Assembly: GCA_005406025.1 (NCBI GenBank)
Contig: BGZK01002051.1
Coordinates: forward strand, 19,018 to 83,017
Source: Eumeta japonica
Taxonomy: Eukaryota; Arthropoda; Insecta; Lepidoptera; Psychidae
Direction of reading: 5' to 3'
Length of the DNA stretch: 64,000 bases
The notes beneath the pieces were generated by a model, which had not been told where the DNA came from, made no database searches, and saw only the letters and a list, made by a program, of their open reading frames with translations. Made by a program: the position numbers and the translations under genes. Each line of letters starts with the position of its first letter. The first letter of the stretch is position 1. Below, in pieces: positions 36,022 to 48,089 of the stretch.

Positions 36022-36080
36022 AACGAAGGCCTTCGCTCTTCGCCGATCAGTGAGCGGCGCCGTCCCTAAGAGCCTTCGTT
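36022..36080. repeat. Three-part imperfect hairpin (miRNA-precursor-sized)
   Basis: AACGAAGG (36022-36029) pairs with CCTTCGTT (36073-36080), CTCTT (36036-36040) with AAGAG (36068-36072), and CGCCG (36041-36045) with CGGCG (36055-36059). This gives a 59-base foldback with asymmetric bulges. The length fits a small precursor, but the bulges are large and no known miRNA seed is visible. Confidence 0.4.
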
Positions 36081-37194
36081 CAGCCGCCGCTTTCACGACC
36101 ACACACAAATTTCCATATTGGAAGTTATAAAACGACTTCAGTTATCAATGTCGAAACAGCTAGGTGTTATTGTGGTTTAAGTTCCAACTTTGTTCCCGTA
36201 CTCTGCAAAGCTTCAAAATACGGTAACCGAAAGTCGGAGAATCCCATCATAGACTTGAGGTGTTATATGCTATAGGACAAACAACACATGTACTTTTATT
36301 TGTTAATTATCATTAGAGTAACAAATTAAAAAAAAATACAGAAATAAAAAGTAATACTTAAATAATAACGAGAACCAGTAAAAAATACCAGCGATGTTAG
36401 CTAACATTTATTCTCCAATGAAAGGATCTGCGTTTTACAACTAATAAAAAAAACCCAATAAAGATTCAAATAACAATCACGAACTTTTTAAGCACCCAAT
36501 AACAGCTTCAGTTTAAAGTTTTCAAAATACAGTATTTAGTTCTCAATGAAATGGTCATTTAACACGCACCACCGAACACAGCTGTACGGTTGTACCCTAC
36601 TTTTACGAACACGTCTTGATCTCGGATCGAGCGCCGTCTTCATAAATTATTCTCTCTCTGACTTGTTTACCTGACTGGTAATGTCTACCATGTCTTAACT
36701 TTGTCACTGCCATGAACGGCAAAATATTATATTTCTAGTCACAATAATACTTATCAACTATGCACAATAATAGATCGTAGACTTCCGTGTCTATACATCA
36801 AAGATTTTTTCAAGAAAATAAGAGAAGACGAAGGATGCGTAATAGAAGGATTTTTTTCTTTTTTTCCATGTTGGTTTATGTGTTTGTTTGAACGCGCATT
36901 AAGCAAAAACCGCTTGATTACTTCAAAATCTAATTTCTTATGAAAGGGGAATATGACCCTCAACTCGAAGTAATAATTTGTCTTATGTCATCGAAATCGA
37001 CTCATTAAAGCAAAAAGATATTTAAATATTTATTTAAATACAAGTTGCGCTTTACTTCAAAGCAGCCTTCCAGAAGCGACTATGCAGCTGTGATTGCAGT
37101 GTGGCAGTATCGCGGTAGGAAAGGTGCATCCGTAATACTAAAGTAAATATAAAAATCAGTTGCTCTGTTTCTTGTATAAAAATATGCGTTGCTA
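36081..37194. other. Gene-free stretch
   Basis: AT-rich after 36120. Nothing recognisable. Confidence 0.5.
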
Positions 37195-37376
37195 TTGATT
37201 CGAATTGATCCGAGGACATATCCGGTATATGAATTAAGAGCGGAACCGGAATCGGGATATACGTTGAGACCGGGATCGGAGCAGGGAGCGGAAGCAGGAT
37301 CAGGGTCAAGGTTAAAACCTTAATGTAAAGGATTGAATAATTCATTGCACGTTCAAACGGGCAGAGCCGCGGGCTG
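37195..37376. mobile_element. Helitron-like relic, copy D
   Basis: Units GCGGAACCGGAATCGGGAT, GACCGGGATCGGAGCAGGGAG and AGCAGGATCAGGGTCAAGG (37240-37310) are followed by AATAATTCATTGCACGTTC and GGGCAGAGCCGCGGGC (37335-37374). The minus-strand 113-codon frame over it (repeating Pro-Ile-Pro-Val) is an array artefact. Confidence 0.55.
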
Positions 37377-38440
37377 AAATCAATAATATGCATTTCACTA
37401 CAATTATCAATTCAATACACAAACAAAGACGCGTTGTATCTGCCCATTTTTTAAGGAAATACACATAAATATATATTATATTAATTACTTTTTGTCTCAT
37501 TATTATTGTGTGTCAATGAACAGAAGAAGATGTGTTTTAGATAGCTACCTCTACAGTAAATTCATTTAAGTTCCACCAAAAACGCAATTCAGACAGAGCC
37601 ATTGTCATTTTTGTTGTGGATCGAATACTCAAAATTTGCACAAACGGAACAACAACAGATTGAATTAAATCTCAATCACTGTCAGTCCTTGTCAGGCGCC
37701 GCCTGCTGACATTATATCGCAGTAATCTTATCAGCCCGCCTCTACCAGATCTAACTATGTTTTCACAAGTAAGATCTGTGTTAGATTTTATTAGATTTCG
37801 CCCTAGTTTCCGCAATTAAAACTAAAACTGACCGTGTTAGTGTACGCCATCAACTTTACCGAAATATCTCATTTAATATCCAATGTCAACCACATTATCG
37901 TTCGGAAGTTCGCCAACAGTACTAATAAATGCCATGCTTTACCCGAATACGCCAGAATAGTTTGCTTTGTAAGATCTTCACGGAACTTGACGTCATCTAA
38001 CCCGTTCGAATTCCTGCTCTCGGGTCAATTCGACAGGAAATAAATAGATCCAAGCTAGCGTGTACGACGAAAATGATTTCCTATTTGGCCCGCAGTCCCC
38101 ACGGCGCCGGCGCCGGCCGTCAGCAGAAGTGGTTCGACTCGTTCCGCATAAATTTATAATTCGTATCGTACTTCTTTATTCTTGCGGAGGCGGACGCGGT
38201 GGATTCGATTTTCGTGAAGGCCGTGTCTTTTTTCTGGAAAACATTTTCTAACTTGTCCGACTTCGTTTATAATGATAGCGCTATAATTCATAATATAAAA
38301 ACACATACAAAGCAAATATTGAAACATAACTACTAAAATGATATCATGGTAGCCTACAAATCCAGCACCTATTAATTTTAATAAAATCGATAATAATTAA
38401 ATGTTACTTATCAGAAATTACTTTGTCTTACAAAAATTTT
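37377..38440. other. Gene-free stretch with GC-rich block 38090-38220
   Basis: The block includes CGGCGCCGGCGCCGGCCG. No recognised gene. Confidence 0.45.
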
Positions 38441-38735
38441 CCAACTTTTTTCACAGCATATTCGAGAGGCAAACGAGTAGGCGAACTATCGGAACTTAGA
38501 TGGTCACCGCCACCATGGACATTTGCAACTGCAAAAGACTCACATGCGTTGCCGCCATATGGTGGGAATAGGGAGATATCTAATGAAGGGTAATCGGACC
38601 GATAGAGAGCAGAGGGGGTGTGGGTCATCGGCATTCGCACTCACTAAACGCGAAACACAGCAGCGAAAGCTGTTACTTAGATACGCATTCTGTGAGGGTG
38701 TGGTGTTTCACCGGGAGTTTTTCATTGACGGATGA
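38441..38735 (+). repeat. Dispersed repeat, copy 3 (longest)
   Basis: Contains GGCAAACGAGTAGGCGA, TTAGATGGTCACCGCCACCATGGACA, CATGCGTTGCCGCC, then CGGCATTCGCACTCACTAAACGCG, AAACACAGCAGCG and TGTGAGGGTGTGGTGTTTCACC. This is the fullest copy of the family also found at 19441 and 24181. From memory the order matches an abundant lepidopteran retroelement-derived repeat. Confidence 0.7.
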
Positions 38736-40734
38736 GCGAAGTAGATAAGCGCGAAATGACCTATTGCAGATTAGAGATTATTTACCGAATATGAAATTTT
38801 AAATGATTATTTAACTAATAAAAAAAATTTAATGTTTCCACTGGTAATCTATATTAGAAATTTAGTGATTATTATTTGATTTAAAACCGATTACAGCAAA
38901 TTTTTTGGGCGACCATGGTACAGTTCGCCTAAGCCGTAATCTCCCTTTAAAGCGCCGTCTCGTTCCATTAAGCGGACGAGGGTGTATTTCTCGAATACCG
39001 GATCCTAGACTATTAGGAAATTATGACGTGAAACGGAGAGGCTTAGAGGCACTCAGCATTAATTATATTAAACACACGGTCCCGATGTAATTACGCCCGT
39101 ACAAGGCGCGAGGCCCATTCATTACCGAGCCGCTGCGCCGGGGGCGCGTCGCTCGTCTTCAATCTTGACTCGTGTGCTCATTATCGTTGGCACTTTTTTA
39201 AAGCATTAAAAAAGTGACGATGATTTTCCCGGCGATAATTAGTAATTTCATTGAAATCTTGGGCTCGTTTGAACACTCCATAAAAGATGTAATACTTCCC
39301 TCGACTTCCACAGACTTTGGACCACAAATCCGCTGAGTTTTAACATGGGAGAAATTTGTATAATAATTTGTCTGAAACATGATTTGTGTGCGCATATTAC
39401 ACCATATTATGACCTCTTCCTTTAGCTTATAATTAATTTTCCCGAATTTTGAAGTTTAAAATATTTTTTTGCCGTAGAAATTAGCTAGCATAGTGCCGCG
39501 TAGGACTCCGTCTGCTGACTACAATGTGACATAAATATTTAGTAGCAAAATTAATGGACATTTAATGTACGTTTTTTAACGCTTTCTAAATGCCCATTTT
39601 CTAATTAATTTGAGATCAAAAGGCAAGTAAATAACTTTAGTAAAAAAGGTAATATCGTGTTTAAAACGACATTATGACCGAGCACTGCCGCTTGATAAAA
39701 TAAGGACCTACGCTTTTATATACTTGCCTTTGGTATGGCTTTGTCAATTCAGTTAACTAGTTATCTAGCGCATAAACTCGGACGCGCGACTTGTGCGCCG
39801 GCAACACGTCGGGACACGAGTCAAGTTCTCCCGGTCTGCGCACGAACCCGCTTATTCATAGCGCTAACTAGTACTTTGTGTCACGTGACTATATTGATCA
39901 TTTCCTTTAATTATAAATTACTTTTTTTAATTAGTCTCTAAAACACAAAATTTAATTTTATTGTTCTGGTATACACTTTAGTAGTGATAAGATTGAAATC
40001 TTAATAAACGCCCATAATGCGGAGAACGTAGCCACAGCTTTAAAGTTAGACACCAAAACAATGATTTCATTATGCAAAAATTAACAGCGTTTAGATTAAG
40101 TTGCACGATATACCGTTGGTTTACTTCTACTATATATTTTAAGGAGTTTTTGATTTGAGCATTATTTTATAAGTGCCTAAGTTCCAAGCAAGCCAGAAAA
40201 GTCCGCCCTAGATTTAAAACTTAATTTTTATTTTTTCATTAGGTTGACAATCATTAACGTTGTTTTAATCTTTTATCACTTTCACGGACACTTATCATTT
40301 AAAAAGTCGAGACCAATTAAATTTGCACCTACACTTGTTTGATCAATTATTTATTAAAAATAGGAATTAATATATTTACTGTTTTCCATTAACTGTTAAG
40401 GTTTTGTAGCTAGATTCTATTACATTTTAAGTGTTGAGAATGCAATTATTTTTGATTGGTTTTTGAAATTGTTTTGAGATGTTATGAAAAAATGATGAAA
40501 GTGAACTTTTACTGGGTTAATATGAAAACTCTACGGTATGAAGTTCCCGCAAGCAGTTTAGCGAGCAACTTCAGACCACTAATATTTGTCCTTAAGTTAC
40601 TATTTATATGCCTTCAAAATATTAGCATGCTAGCCCCACTCTTGCTTATCTTTTTATAATTATTAGTATAGTACCTTCAGTACTTCACTCCTATTTTATA
40701 TATAATTTCTTACATCTACATACATACGTATATG
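38736..40734. other. Gene-free stretch
   Basis: GC-rich patch at about 39095-39165. Short hairpin CACTTTTTTAA / TTAAAAAAGTG (39191-39216, loop AGCA). No gene or element protein recognised. Confidence 0.45.
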
Positions 40735-40765
40735 CATACACACACACGCATGCATTGCACACACA

Positions 40766-40809
<44 letters not shown>

Positions 40810-40810
40810 T
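40735..40810. repeat. (CA)n microsatellite
   Basis: An interrupted start (CACACACGCATGCATTGCACA...) becomes a pure CA run from about 40766 to 40806, followed by GTGTTTGTGTTTGATGTGTG on the other side, making the locus roughly self-complementary. Confidence 0.95.
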
Positions 40811-41622
40811 TTGTGTTTGATGTGTGTGATGTGTATATAGTCACTATATGTATTTGTATGTATGTATATATTGGGTGACTTATCACCTTTGAGGGTGGGT
40901 TTATTTCTCCCTTTATAAATATATTTCCTATGTCATTAAGACCCCCCACATTACATCCTTTCTTTTACGTCAAATAAGTGACCATAAACTCTCGAGAAAT
41001 AAGCGCCCTCTTTCGACCCCCTGCTTTGTCGATTTCCTGCCCTCCCTCACTTCCCCCCTGGAATATTTCCCAACTTACCCCTCACCATCGCAACCAATCT
41101 TAGTGTAGGGTGGTCTTAGAATTTCGAAATTGGGCTCTTTTGAATCGGCATTAAACGAAGAAATTTTTGGGCAAAGCCAATTTATCAAAATCAATTAAGC
41201 CGCTGAGATGTAGGGAAGTGAATTAGCAAATTGAACAATAACATCAGTAGGTGAGTTTTGTGTAACTAAATGCAAAACGGAAGATGACAACAAAAAGACG
41301 TTACATATTCCAATTTTTCACTTAATAATTGTTATGATTTCCAAAAAAAAGATAAAATTGATATTACACTGTATGCGAAAATAAATATTAATTATTTTAT
41401 TTTAAAATAAATTTTATCAAGCATATTGACTATCCCACTGCAGTCCTTTTATTATTTTAATGTAATTAATTATTTGCATGAAATTAAAAACATATAATTA
41501 CGCCAAAGAAGTATAACTTCCCACTTGTCTAGTATAAGTCGTTACTTATTTTGACAGTTGAAAAATAAAGATTTTGGGGAGGGCACTCTATATATTTAAC
41601 GGAAGCTAACAAAATTTTTATT
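40811..41622. other. Gene-free stretch with pyrimidine-rich tract and element-end relic
   Basis: GGTGACTTATCACC (40874-40887) is a small hairpin. 40920-41100 is strongly C/T-biased (CCCCCCAC, CGACCCCCTGC, CTTCCCCCC). CGCCAAAGAAGTATAACTTC (41501-41520) resembles the relics at 11403 and 30381. No gene. Confidence 0.45.
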
Positions 41623-41659
41623 CAGCAAATATCAATGTGTGACACATTGATATTTGCTG
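41623..41659. repeat. Perfect 37-base palindrome, 18-bp arms, 1-base centre
   Basis: CAGCAAATATCAATGTGT (41623-41640) is exactly complementary to 41642-41659 with a single G between. The sequence is mixed, not low-complexity. No transposon terminus adjoins it. Confidence 0.95.
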
Positions 41660-43987
41660 TCAGTTCTTTTAAAAACACTAAAGTGTATAAGCAATTTTTT
41701 TTATTAAATAAATATTTTTCGTTATTCTCGCTCCGAAATTAGCAGTAATAGTGTTTGCCCTTCTCTATTTTTAAGCAGTACGTTCAAAAAATAGGACAAA
41801 AAAATTGCAAAAATAACGCTTAATAAATAGTTAAAGGAAAATTCTTTTGGAGACAGAATGTTGGCGAGCGGCAATCAACTCACGAGATGATTATACCTAT
41901 ACGATTTGGGCTCGACACCGTCTTCAAACTGATCAGTTGGTAGTAGTTAAAATAATATTGTAAATAGATAAATAGGTTTAGGTAGGTATTAAGCTAAATT
42001 GTGTGTATATAGTAGAATATAAAATACGTGTAGTAGATAATTTAAATAAGGTTTTTGTTTATTTTTATTTAGTTATTACAACGATTATTATGGACATATT
42101 TTATTTTAAACATTTTTTTTGTGTTTAATATCTAAGTTTGATTATTTTTTACTTTTTAATTACTCCCTTATTTATTTTTTGAAGTCGGTTCAAATTTATA
42201 GTAAAAATTTTTTTTGGGATAAGTTAGGTATCATGTAAACAAGAACGCCTAAGAATTTCGTTAACTTTAAGGCAACATATTATTATATACCCACAATAAA
42301 ACTGTAATTGAATAAATAAATGTAATTTATTAGCAACGTTAGAATCTACATATACCTCATAATAGTACAAATAATAAATATCATAATATTTGGTACTTCC
42401 ATTCCATAAAATGTTCATAGTAAAAATTGTCGAAGTGGGAGTTTATTTCTTTTAAATCCGCTGTCACAGACGCAAGAAAAACTCCTCCTAACTCCTAAAA
42501 GGCTCTAAAAGTTGATCACTTAACTGCCGAAGGGTATGGGCAAATCTACCAGCAGCAACACCTAATTATTAGTATCTTAAGAGAAATGATGGAAGACAAA
42601 AAGATTGATTGGCTTTTTATTTGACAAAAACAGATACATTTAACAAGAAATTAATTATTAAAATTTAATAACCAACATTTTTATTATGTCATTGTAAATA
42701 TTGAATGAATACCCGCACGTGGAGAACGCGACATAGCGCTATGTCGTTCACACGGCGAATGCGTCCATTGTGGTGTACCATTTTACAATTCCCAGTATGT
42801 CGATGACTTCGTTATTGACTTTGTTATTTGCATTACATTTTGACAGCTGTTCATCGTCAATCTTTCTGTTTTAAAAATGGCGACAACTCTCTAACCACGC
42901 TTTTAACCTTAATTGTATTGTAATAACGTTTATTTAGTCCGCATTACAAGAAAACGTATGTAATTCATCATATACGATTATACATTGCAGTTGCGTTATA
43001 TATGAAAGTTGCTGCGATAAGTCAAAGCTCGAGTCTGCATAATGCAAATAATTATTAGCCCTCCCGCTGACTTGCGACTTAACATTTGGAATGTTTCGAG
43101 TGCCGAGCCAATGAACTGCAGTCAAGCCCGGGGTGAGAAAAAACTGATTGGATCTTCTGCAACCCAATAGCTCGTTAAAGGAGAAAGTCTAGAGTCGCAA
43201 ATTGAATTGTCCGTGCAGCCGTCGCAGACGAGAATCTATCGCATTACAACACAATAAAAATTCAGTTCTGCATTGATAAAAACAAAAGATTTGCTTTGAT
43301 CACAGTATAGCAATTTAATTTAAGTGTAAACTGGGTCAAATATAATACTTTGCCATTAAACCTGAACAAAATCGTAAAATGTTAGAATTTTTTTTAATAA
43401 AATACATTCTGTTTCCCCCGTTTCGTATGATTGCTTCCTCAACCATTTTTATTTTAATGTTTTCGATTATATCATTTTTTACAAGAAGAATAGTAGTATA
43501 TTTAAGCGATTTTTACTTAGGTCTTCACTAATACGTATACTTTATTATTAAACTAGTTGTGCCAGCGACTTCATATGCAATAGTATGCATGGAACTTTTT
43601 TAAAACAATTAATTTCCCAGCAGCCAATTTTTCTGAATAACGATGTATATGTTGCCCAAAATTACTACCAAGCCACCTGCAAAATCCCCATAAAAATTAG
43701 TTCACTATTTTTGAAGTTTAATGTCTTCAATCGGAGAGATAAAACTTATAAATAGCGTTTTGTTGCACTTCGTTACACTTGTACGTCAAACGGAATCATT
43801 TATTGGCAAATATTGTAACACCAACTTTCTACAATTTTATAATATTTATAGAAGCTTGACTGCTTTTTATTTTCCGTCAATAGTTAAGGAATTATTAAAT
43901 CACTGTCAGAAGTTCAACTCACATGATAACATGGCCGCAGACATCAGAAATTTAAAGACGGGTTTACGAGTCAGACTGTTGCATCCC
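41660..43987. other. Gene-free stretch
   Basis: AT-rich. An 18-base perfect palindrome, CGACATAGC/GCTATGTCG, lies at 42729-42746. TTTTTTGAAGTCGGTTCAAA at about 42175 recalls a common lepidopteran repeat end. The 104-codon frame at 43721-44035 runs into the next hairpin and resembles no protein I know. Confidence 0.4.
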
Positions 43988-44032
43988 ACTAATGCAGCTA
44001 CATACCATAAGCTGTTATGTAGCTGCATTAGT
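43988..44032. repeat. Perfect hairpin, 17-bp arms, 11-base loop
   Basis: ACTAATGCAGCTACATA (43988-44004) is exactly complementary to 44016-44032, with loop CCATAAGCTGT. GCTATTAGAA is then tandemly repeated (44035-44052). Confidence 0.95.
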
Positions 44033-45192
44033 TAGCTATTAGAAGCTATTAGTGCGGACGCCAACCACCCTGTCCACCAAAATTACCCTCGAGGGTGTCC
44101 CTCGAGATAGGTCTACGAAACTATCAACGCTATCATACGTTTTCTCAAATAATACATGTAGAACCCATCTATCCCAAGCTCATCTATCCCTTTTATATGT
44201 TCTTACGCCAGTACTGCAGTTCAATAACCTACAACATCATAACCATCCGTTTTCGGTGTGTCGCCCGGCACGTTCTACCAAAAAAAAACTATATGTAGTC
44301 TCGAGTCGGTAAAGCTATTCATTAATTTATGAACCATGTAATTATCTGAATAACTGCTTCTTTGACACAATCGCTCCTCTACGAGTTTTATTTATGTAAT
44401 TCACGATACCGGCCAAAAATACAAATTCGGCGATGCAAAAAGGAGGAATATAAATATAAAAACGGCGACGGTCAATAGGTTGAGAATCTCGCTTCCGAAA
44501 TAGGAGGAATTGGGTGTGTATCCTGAACACGGGCGAATTCATCAATGAGTACTGTAACTTAAATTAATCAACAGGCTGTGTGCTTCGGCGAACACGTCAA
44601 CCCGTTGTTTAGAACGTGAAGCTGACATCGCAGTGTGAGGAGATCATCGACGGCGCCCCCACACGTGCTCGGTCGATTCGGGAAGTTCAAGGTTGTGGGA
44701 CGATAACAAGTTCAAACCACACGACACACTTTGTAAGCGTTATATAATTTTATAGATGTGAGTATATTGTAAGTAGATAATTCTTCAACCGTGATTTAGG
44801 CAAAGTAACATAAAACATGATGTCAACGCCTACAGTGCTAACAAGGTCGTTTTTTTTCTGTATGTAAGACTGTTACTGTTATGTATTTCGTGTTGTAAAT
44901 ATTTTTTTCTTCAGTCGATTTTCAGTAGTTGTGCTTACTTATTAAAAATCATATAACATATACTTCCTTTCATTGATTGTTAAATTTAGCACCTTATCAT
45001 TAGAGATTATATAAAAAAAGAAATCTGTATACAGGCCACGACCCGCGTCCGCCCCGCCGGGTCCCGCTCTTCGGCCCCCGTGCATGTAATCCGTTGGCAA
45101 ACAATGTAACGAGCATCCTTTCAGACGCAGTAGCCACGAGCGAATGTCCTCCCGTACCCGTAACAAAAGACTGCCGCGAGGCACTCCTCGAC
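44033..45192. other. Gene-free stretch; GC-rich block begins at about 45035
   Basis: ACCCTCGAGGGTGTCCCTCGAG at 44088-44109 is a compact palindromic cluster. 44620-44700 is mildly GC-rich. No recognised gene. Confidence 0.4.
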
Positions 45193-45222
45193 CACTCCCA
45201 CGAGCGCGCGCTCGTGGGAGTG
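45193..45222. repeat. Perfect 30-base GC-rich palindrome without spacer
   Basis: CACTCCCACGAGCGC (45193-45207) is followed directly by its exact inverse complement (45208-45222). It lies inside the CpG-rich block 45035-45260. A zero-spacer palindrome of this length is normally unstable. Confidence 0.95.
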
Positions 45223-45532
45223 CGACGTCGCCGTTGCTGTGAGAAAATATTTTCCCTTACCCCTCCGAGAGCAGAAATTAATACATTTAACTGTGATGTG
45301 TAGTGGTCTGCGAGCCTCTTGGCTCGTAACTAAAACTTTCGAATGAATATAATGAAAGCACGAGTCACAATTTACAAGTCAATGCCTGCAGCGTACCGGA
45401 AAAGTCCCTTTCCGCAGAATAGCTTAAGTACCCAAAGCGTCAGTATATAGAGGAGCAACTCGAAAAACGATTTGGTATCCGGGTAATACTAATTATGAAT
45501 TAATTTACACTATCGTTACTTCCACTTTTTTT

Positions 45533-45572
45533 AGGGTTCCGGGCCAAAATAGCAAATACGGAACTCTTATAC
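45533..45572 (+). repeat. Lepidopteran-type repeat fragment (TTAGGGTTCCGGGCC...)
   Basis: TTAGGGTTCCGGGCCAAA followed by AATACGGAACTCTTATA matches the layout 'agggttccg...acggaaccctta' that I recall as ubiquitous in lepidopteran DNA. Confidence 0.5.
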
Positions 45573-46790
45573 TTAAAAAATTTTATCCTTAATAATTATA
45601 AAATGGAATACATAAATTAAAAATAAAAAGGAAGAAAGTGTAATTATTTTACTTTCCATTTATATACGTTTATTTTAGACTTGGTTGTATGCTGCTACTT
45701 AAGAATGCGCGAAACAAGGTCCTTAGCACTGCCTCCTTATTTGGTGTGCACAAGATTTGTTTGGTACAGTCATCAGGATTTAATTTTAAGTTTCAGGCCC
45801 AGCTGACAACCATCGCTGTGGTTCAGGCTGCAGCATCTTGCTGAGCTGGTCACCCTTTCGGCCTTTCGTTACTTATTTATTTTTAATTTGTAAATGCATG
45901 TCTTAGTTAAGTTCATTTTAAAACGTTATACATGTCTTCCTTTTTATTTATTTGAGAGCCGAATAATGGTTTATTATTATTATTATACCTATTTATTTTT
46001 CTAGTTATAGATGACTAAAGTGCTTGTACCTATTACGTGCGGTAAATATGGAAAAAAGTTAACACAACGTAATTTCTTCATGTTCTTTATAGTAACGGCT
46101 TCGGAAATGAGCATGGTCCGATATGCTCTTGGCCAGTCCTTTTTATTGTATTTCTTATCGACATCGCGACCAACACATAATAAATGTTTATTACGTTATA
46201 ATACAACATTTGTACATTTTTTCAAATTATTCTAACTTGTTAATCAGAAAATTAATTTTATTAAATCATTTAAATAAAAATCGGTACATTTAAATTGGTA
46301 TTTATTACGTAACTTTATCGACATTGACGGTAGTTTAAAGTTCTTACTTTAATCAATAAATTGCGGGGAAAAAAGCTGTTTCGCGTTGTAACTATGTAAC
46401 AACACAAAATTAGGTAATTAACTAATGTCAAAAATATAATATTTGTTGTTGAAATATATAAGCAGGCTAAATATGATAACAGAAAGTAAAGTAATAATTT
46501 TAAGATCGATTAAAAGTCGCCAACTTGTAAGCGATCAAAGCTTATTGCTTATTACCTAATGCACGATGGCGTTTAATAAACGTAGCGTTACTAAAACCTA
46601 ACGCTGGAAATTACTGACGTCTTCTTTATGTAGTTGGTAAATTAAAGCATTCGTTACTTGGTTACATATTTTACCTCGTAAGAAATAATTTAATTATTCT
46701 TTTTTTAAACAAATAAAATTTCAATTACGGTGATAAGAAAAATAGTCTACTGCCGCGCCGTAAATATCTCCTAGGAATATATTTTAAACA
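45573..46790. other. Gene-free stretch
   Basis: AT-rich. 45790-45870 (CAGGCCCAGCTGACAACC...) has balanced composition but no readable identity. Confidence 0.45.
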
Positions 46791-47040
46791 CTTAAAGGAC
46801 CGAGCTATAAGGTTTGTTTCAAAACCATAAATCTATTTAATTAAGTTAGCTCGTGTACCTGATGAACCTAGGCTTAACTCTTAAAGGTCCGACCTATGAA
46901 GTATACTCTAAAACATAAATTTATCTAAATAAGTGATCTAGTACTTCTCAAGGGTCTAGCTCTACGTAATAAAGGACAGGGCCGTAAACTTTATTTTAAA
47001 GCTCAATTTATTTAAATGAGCGTACCTTTTACATGAAGGA
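46791..47040. repeat. Decayed tandem repeat, three units of about 88 bp
   Basis: Units start at 46791 (CTTAAAGGACCGAGCTAT), 46880 (CTTAAAGGTCCGACCTAT) and about 46968 (AATAAAGGACAGGGCCGT). Each continues with an AAAACATAAAT(T/C)TAT(T/C)TAA(A/T)TAAGT-like part. Units differ at many positions, so the array is old. Confidence 0.75.
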
Positions 47041-48089
47041 GCATCGCCTGTCCGTTGTACAAGTTGAAACTGGAAATCAGTCAGGAGGTGCAAATAAAGC
47101 TTCGTCCCATAGCTTAGTTCGTACGTACAAATTTTGAGAAGGAAATATAGAGCATTGGCAGCAGTCAGTTTCAAAAAGTTTTAAAGGAAATATTTACCAA
47201 AATAATATTTATGTTCGTCCTTGAATTTTATGATTGTATGATTTTTAAAATGCATGATAAGGGCAGTTGAGATGTGTCATTAATAAATACCTTGCACTTA
47301 TTAATATAATTTAAATAAAGAAAAGTTTCTTTATACACCTTTTCATAGCTTAATTCTCATATATTCGACTTTAGCAATGATTATTCGTTCTCTGGTCTTA
47401 AAGACACTTTCATATAAGTTCAGAGAAATCCAATATCAAGGATATTACAGGATCTCGTACAACACAAAGTATGCTAAAAATAGATTATTTAATATCAAAA
47501 GAGCTCAAAATAAAATACACGAATGTAGAGATGGGGCTTCAGAATAAACATTGAAATATATCTCGCTCAATTTTTGCATCCTTTAAGTAAAATCTTCTTA
47601 TTCGTACGCGCTCTCTCCGTTTTTTTCCCCCAACATTTCCGTATCTGTCACTTTTAATCATTCTCGTTTGAAAAGCTGCCACGCTCACGTCCCCGTCCAA
47701 TGCCTTTATCCAGACCACATAAATACATCGCATAAACGTACATTTCGCTACTCGGTATGATTAAGCGAATGCTTCTCATATATTTGTTCTGATTTTTTTC
47801 GCGAACCGGCCGCTGACGAACACCGCGGCGAGTTTGTACCCTCCGTGCGCGGCCGTGACGCTACCAAATGTGTCTTTACTACGAACACGAATGGGACTGC
47901 GCGATTGAGAAAAATCATTATTGACTAAAAGAATATTGTGCATTTTCGAAACAAGTGATATTTGATATTCGTCTCCATTTCATATTTGTATGAATTCAAT
48001 AAAAAGAATATATGTATTAAAAATAAATGCAGATCGTGTGCTATACGCACTTTTCGAACACATTAGAAATGAACATAAGAAAAGAAACA
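47041..48089. other. Gene-free stretch with GC-rich patch 47800-47865
   Basis: No gene recognised. The 3' part of mariner relic B would be expected here if it were complete, but I cannot read it, so that copy is probably truncated. Confidence 0.45.

Noticed and set aside
37052..37393. 113-codon minus-strand frame with Pro-Ile-Pro-Val repeats
   Set aside because: It translates the decayed GGGATCGGAACC array of a Helitron-like relic. Other copies of the array do not keep the frame.
43721..44035. 104-codon plus-strand frame
   Set aside because: It runs into the perfect hairpin at 43988-44032, which supplies its C-terminus, and resembles no known protein.
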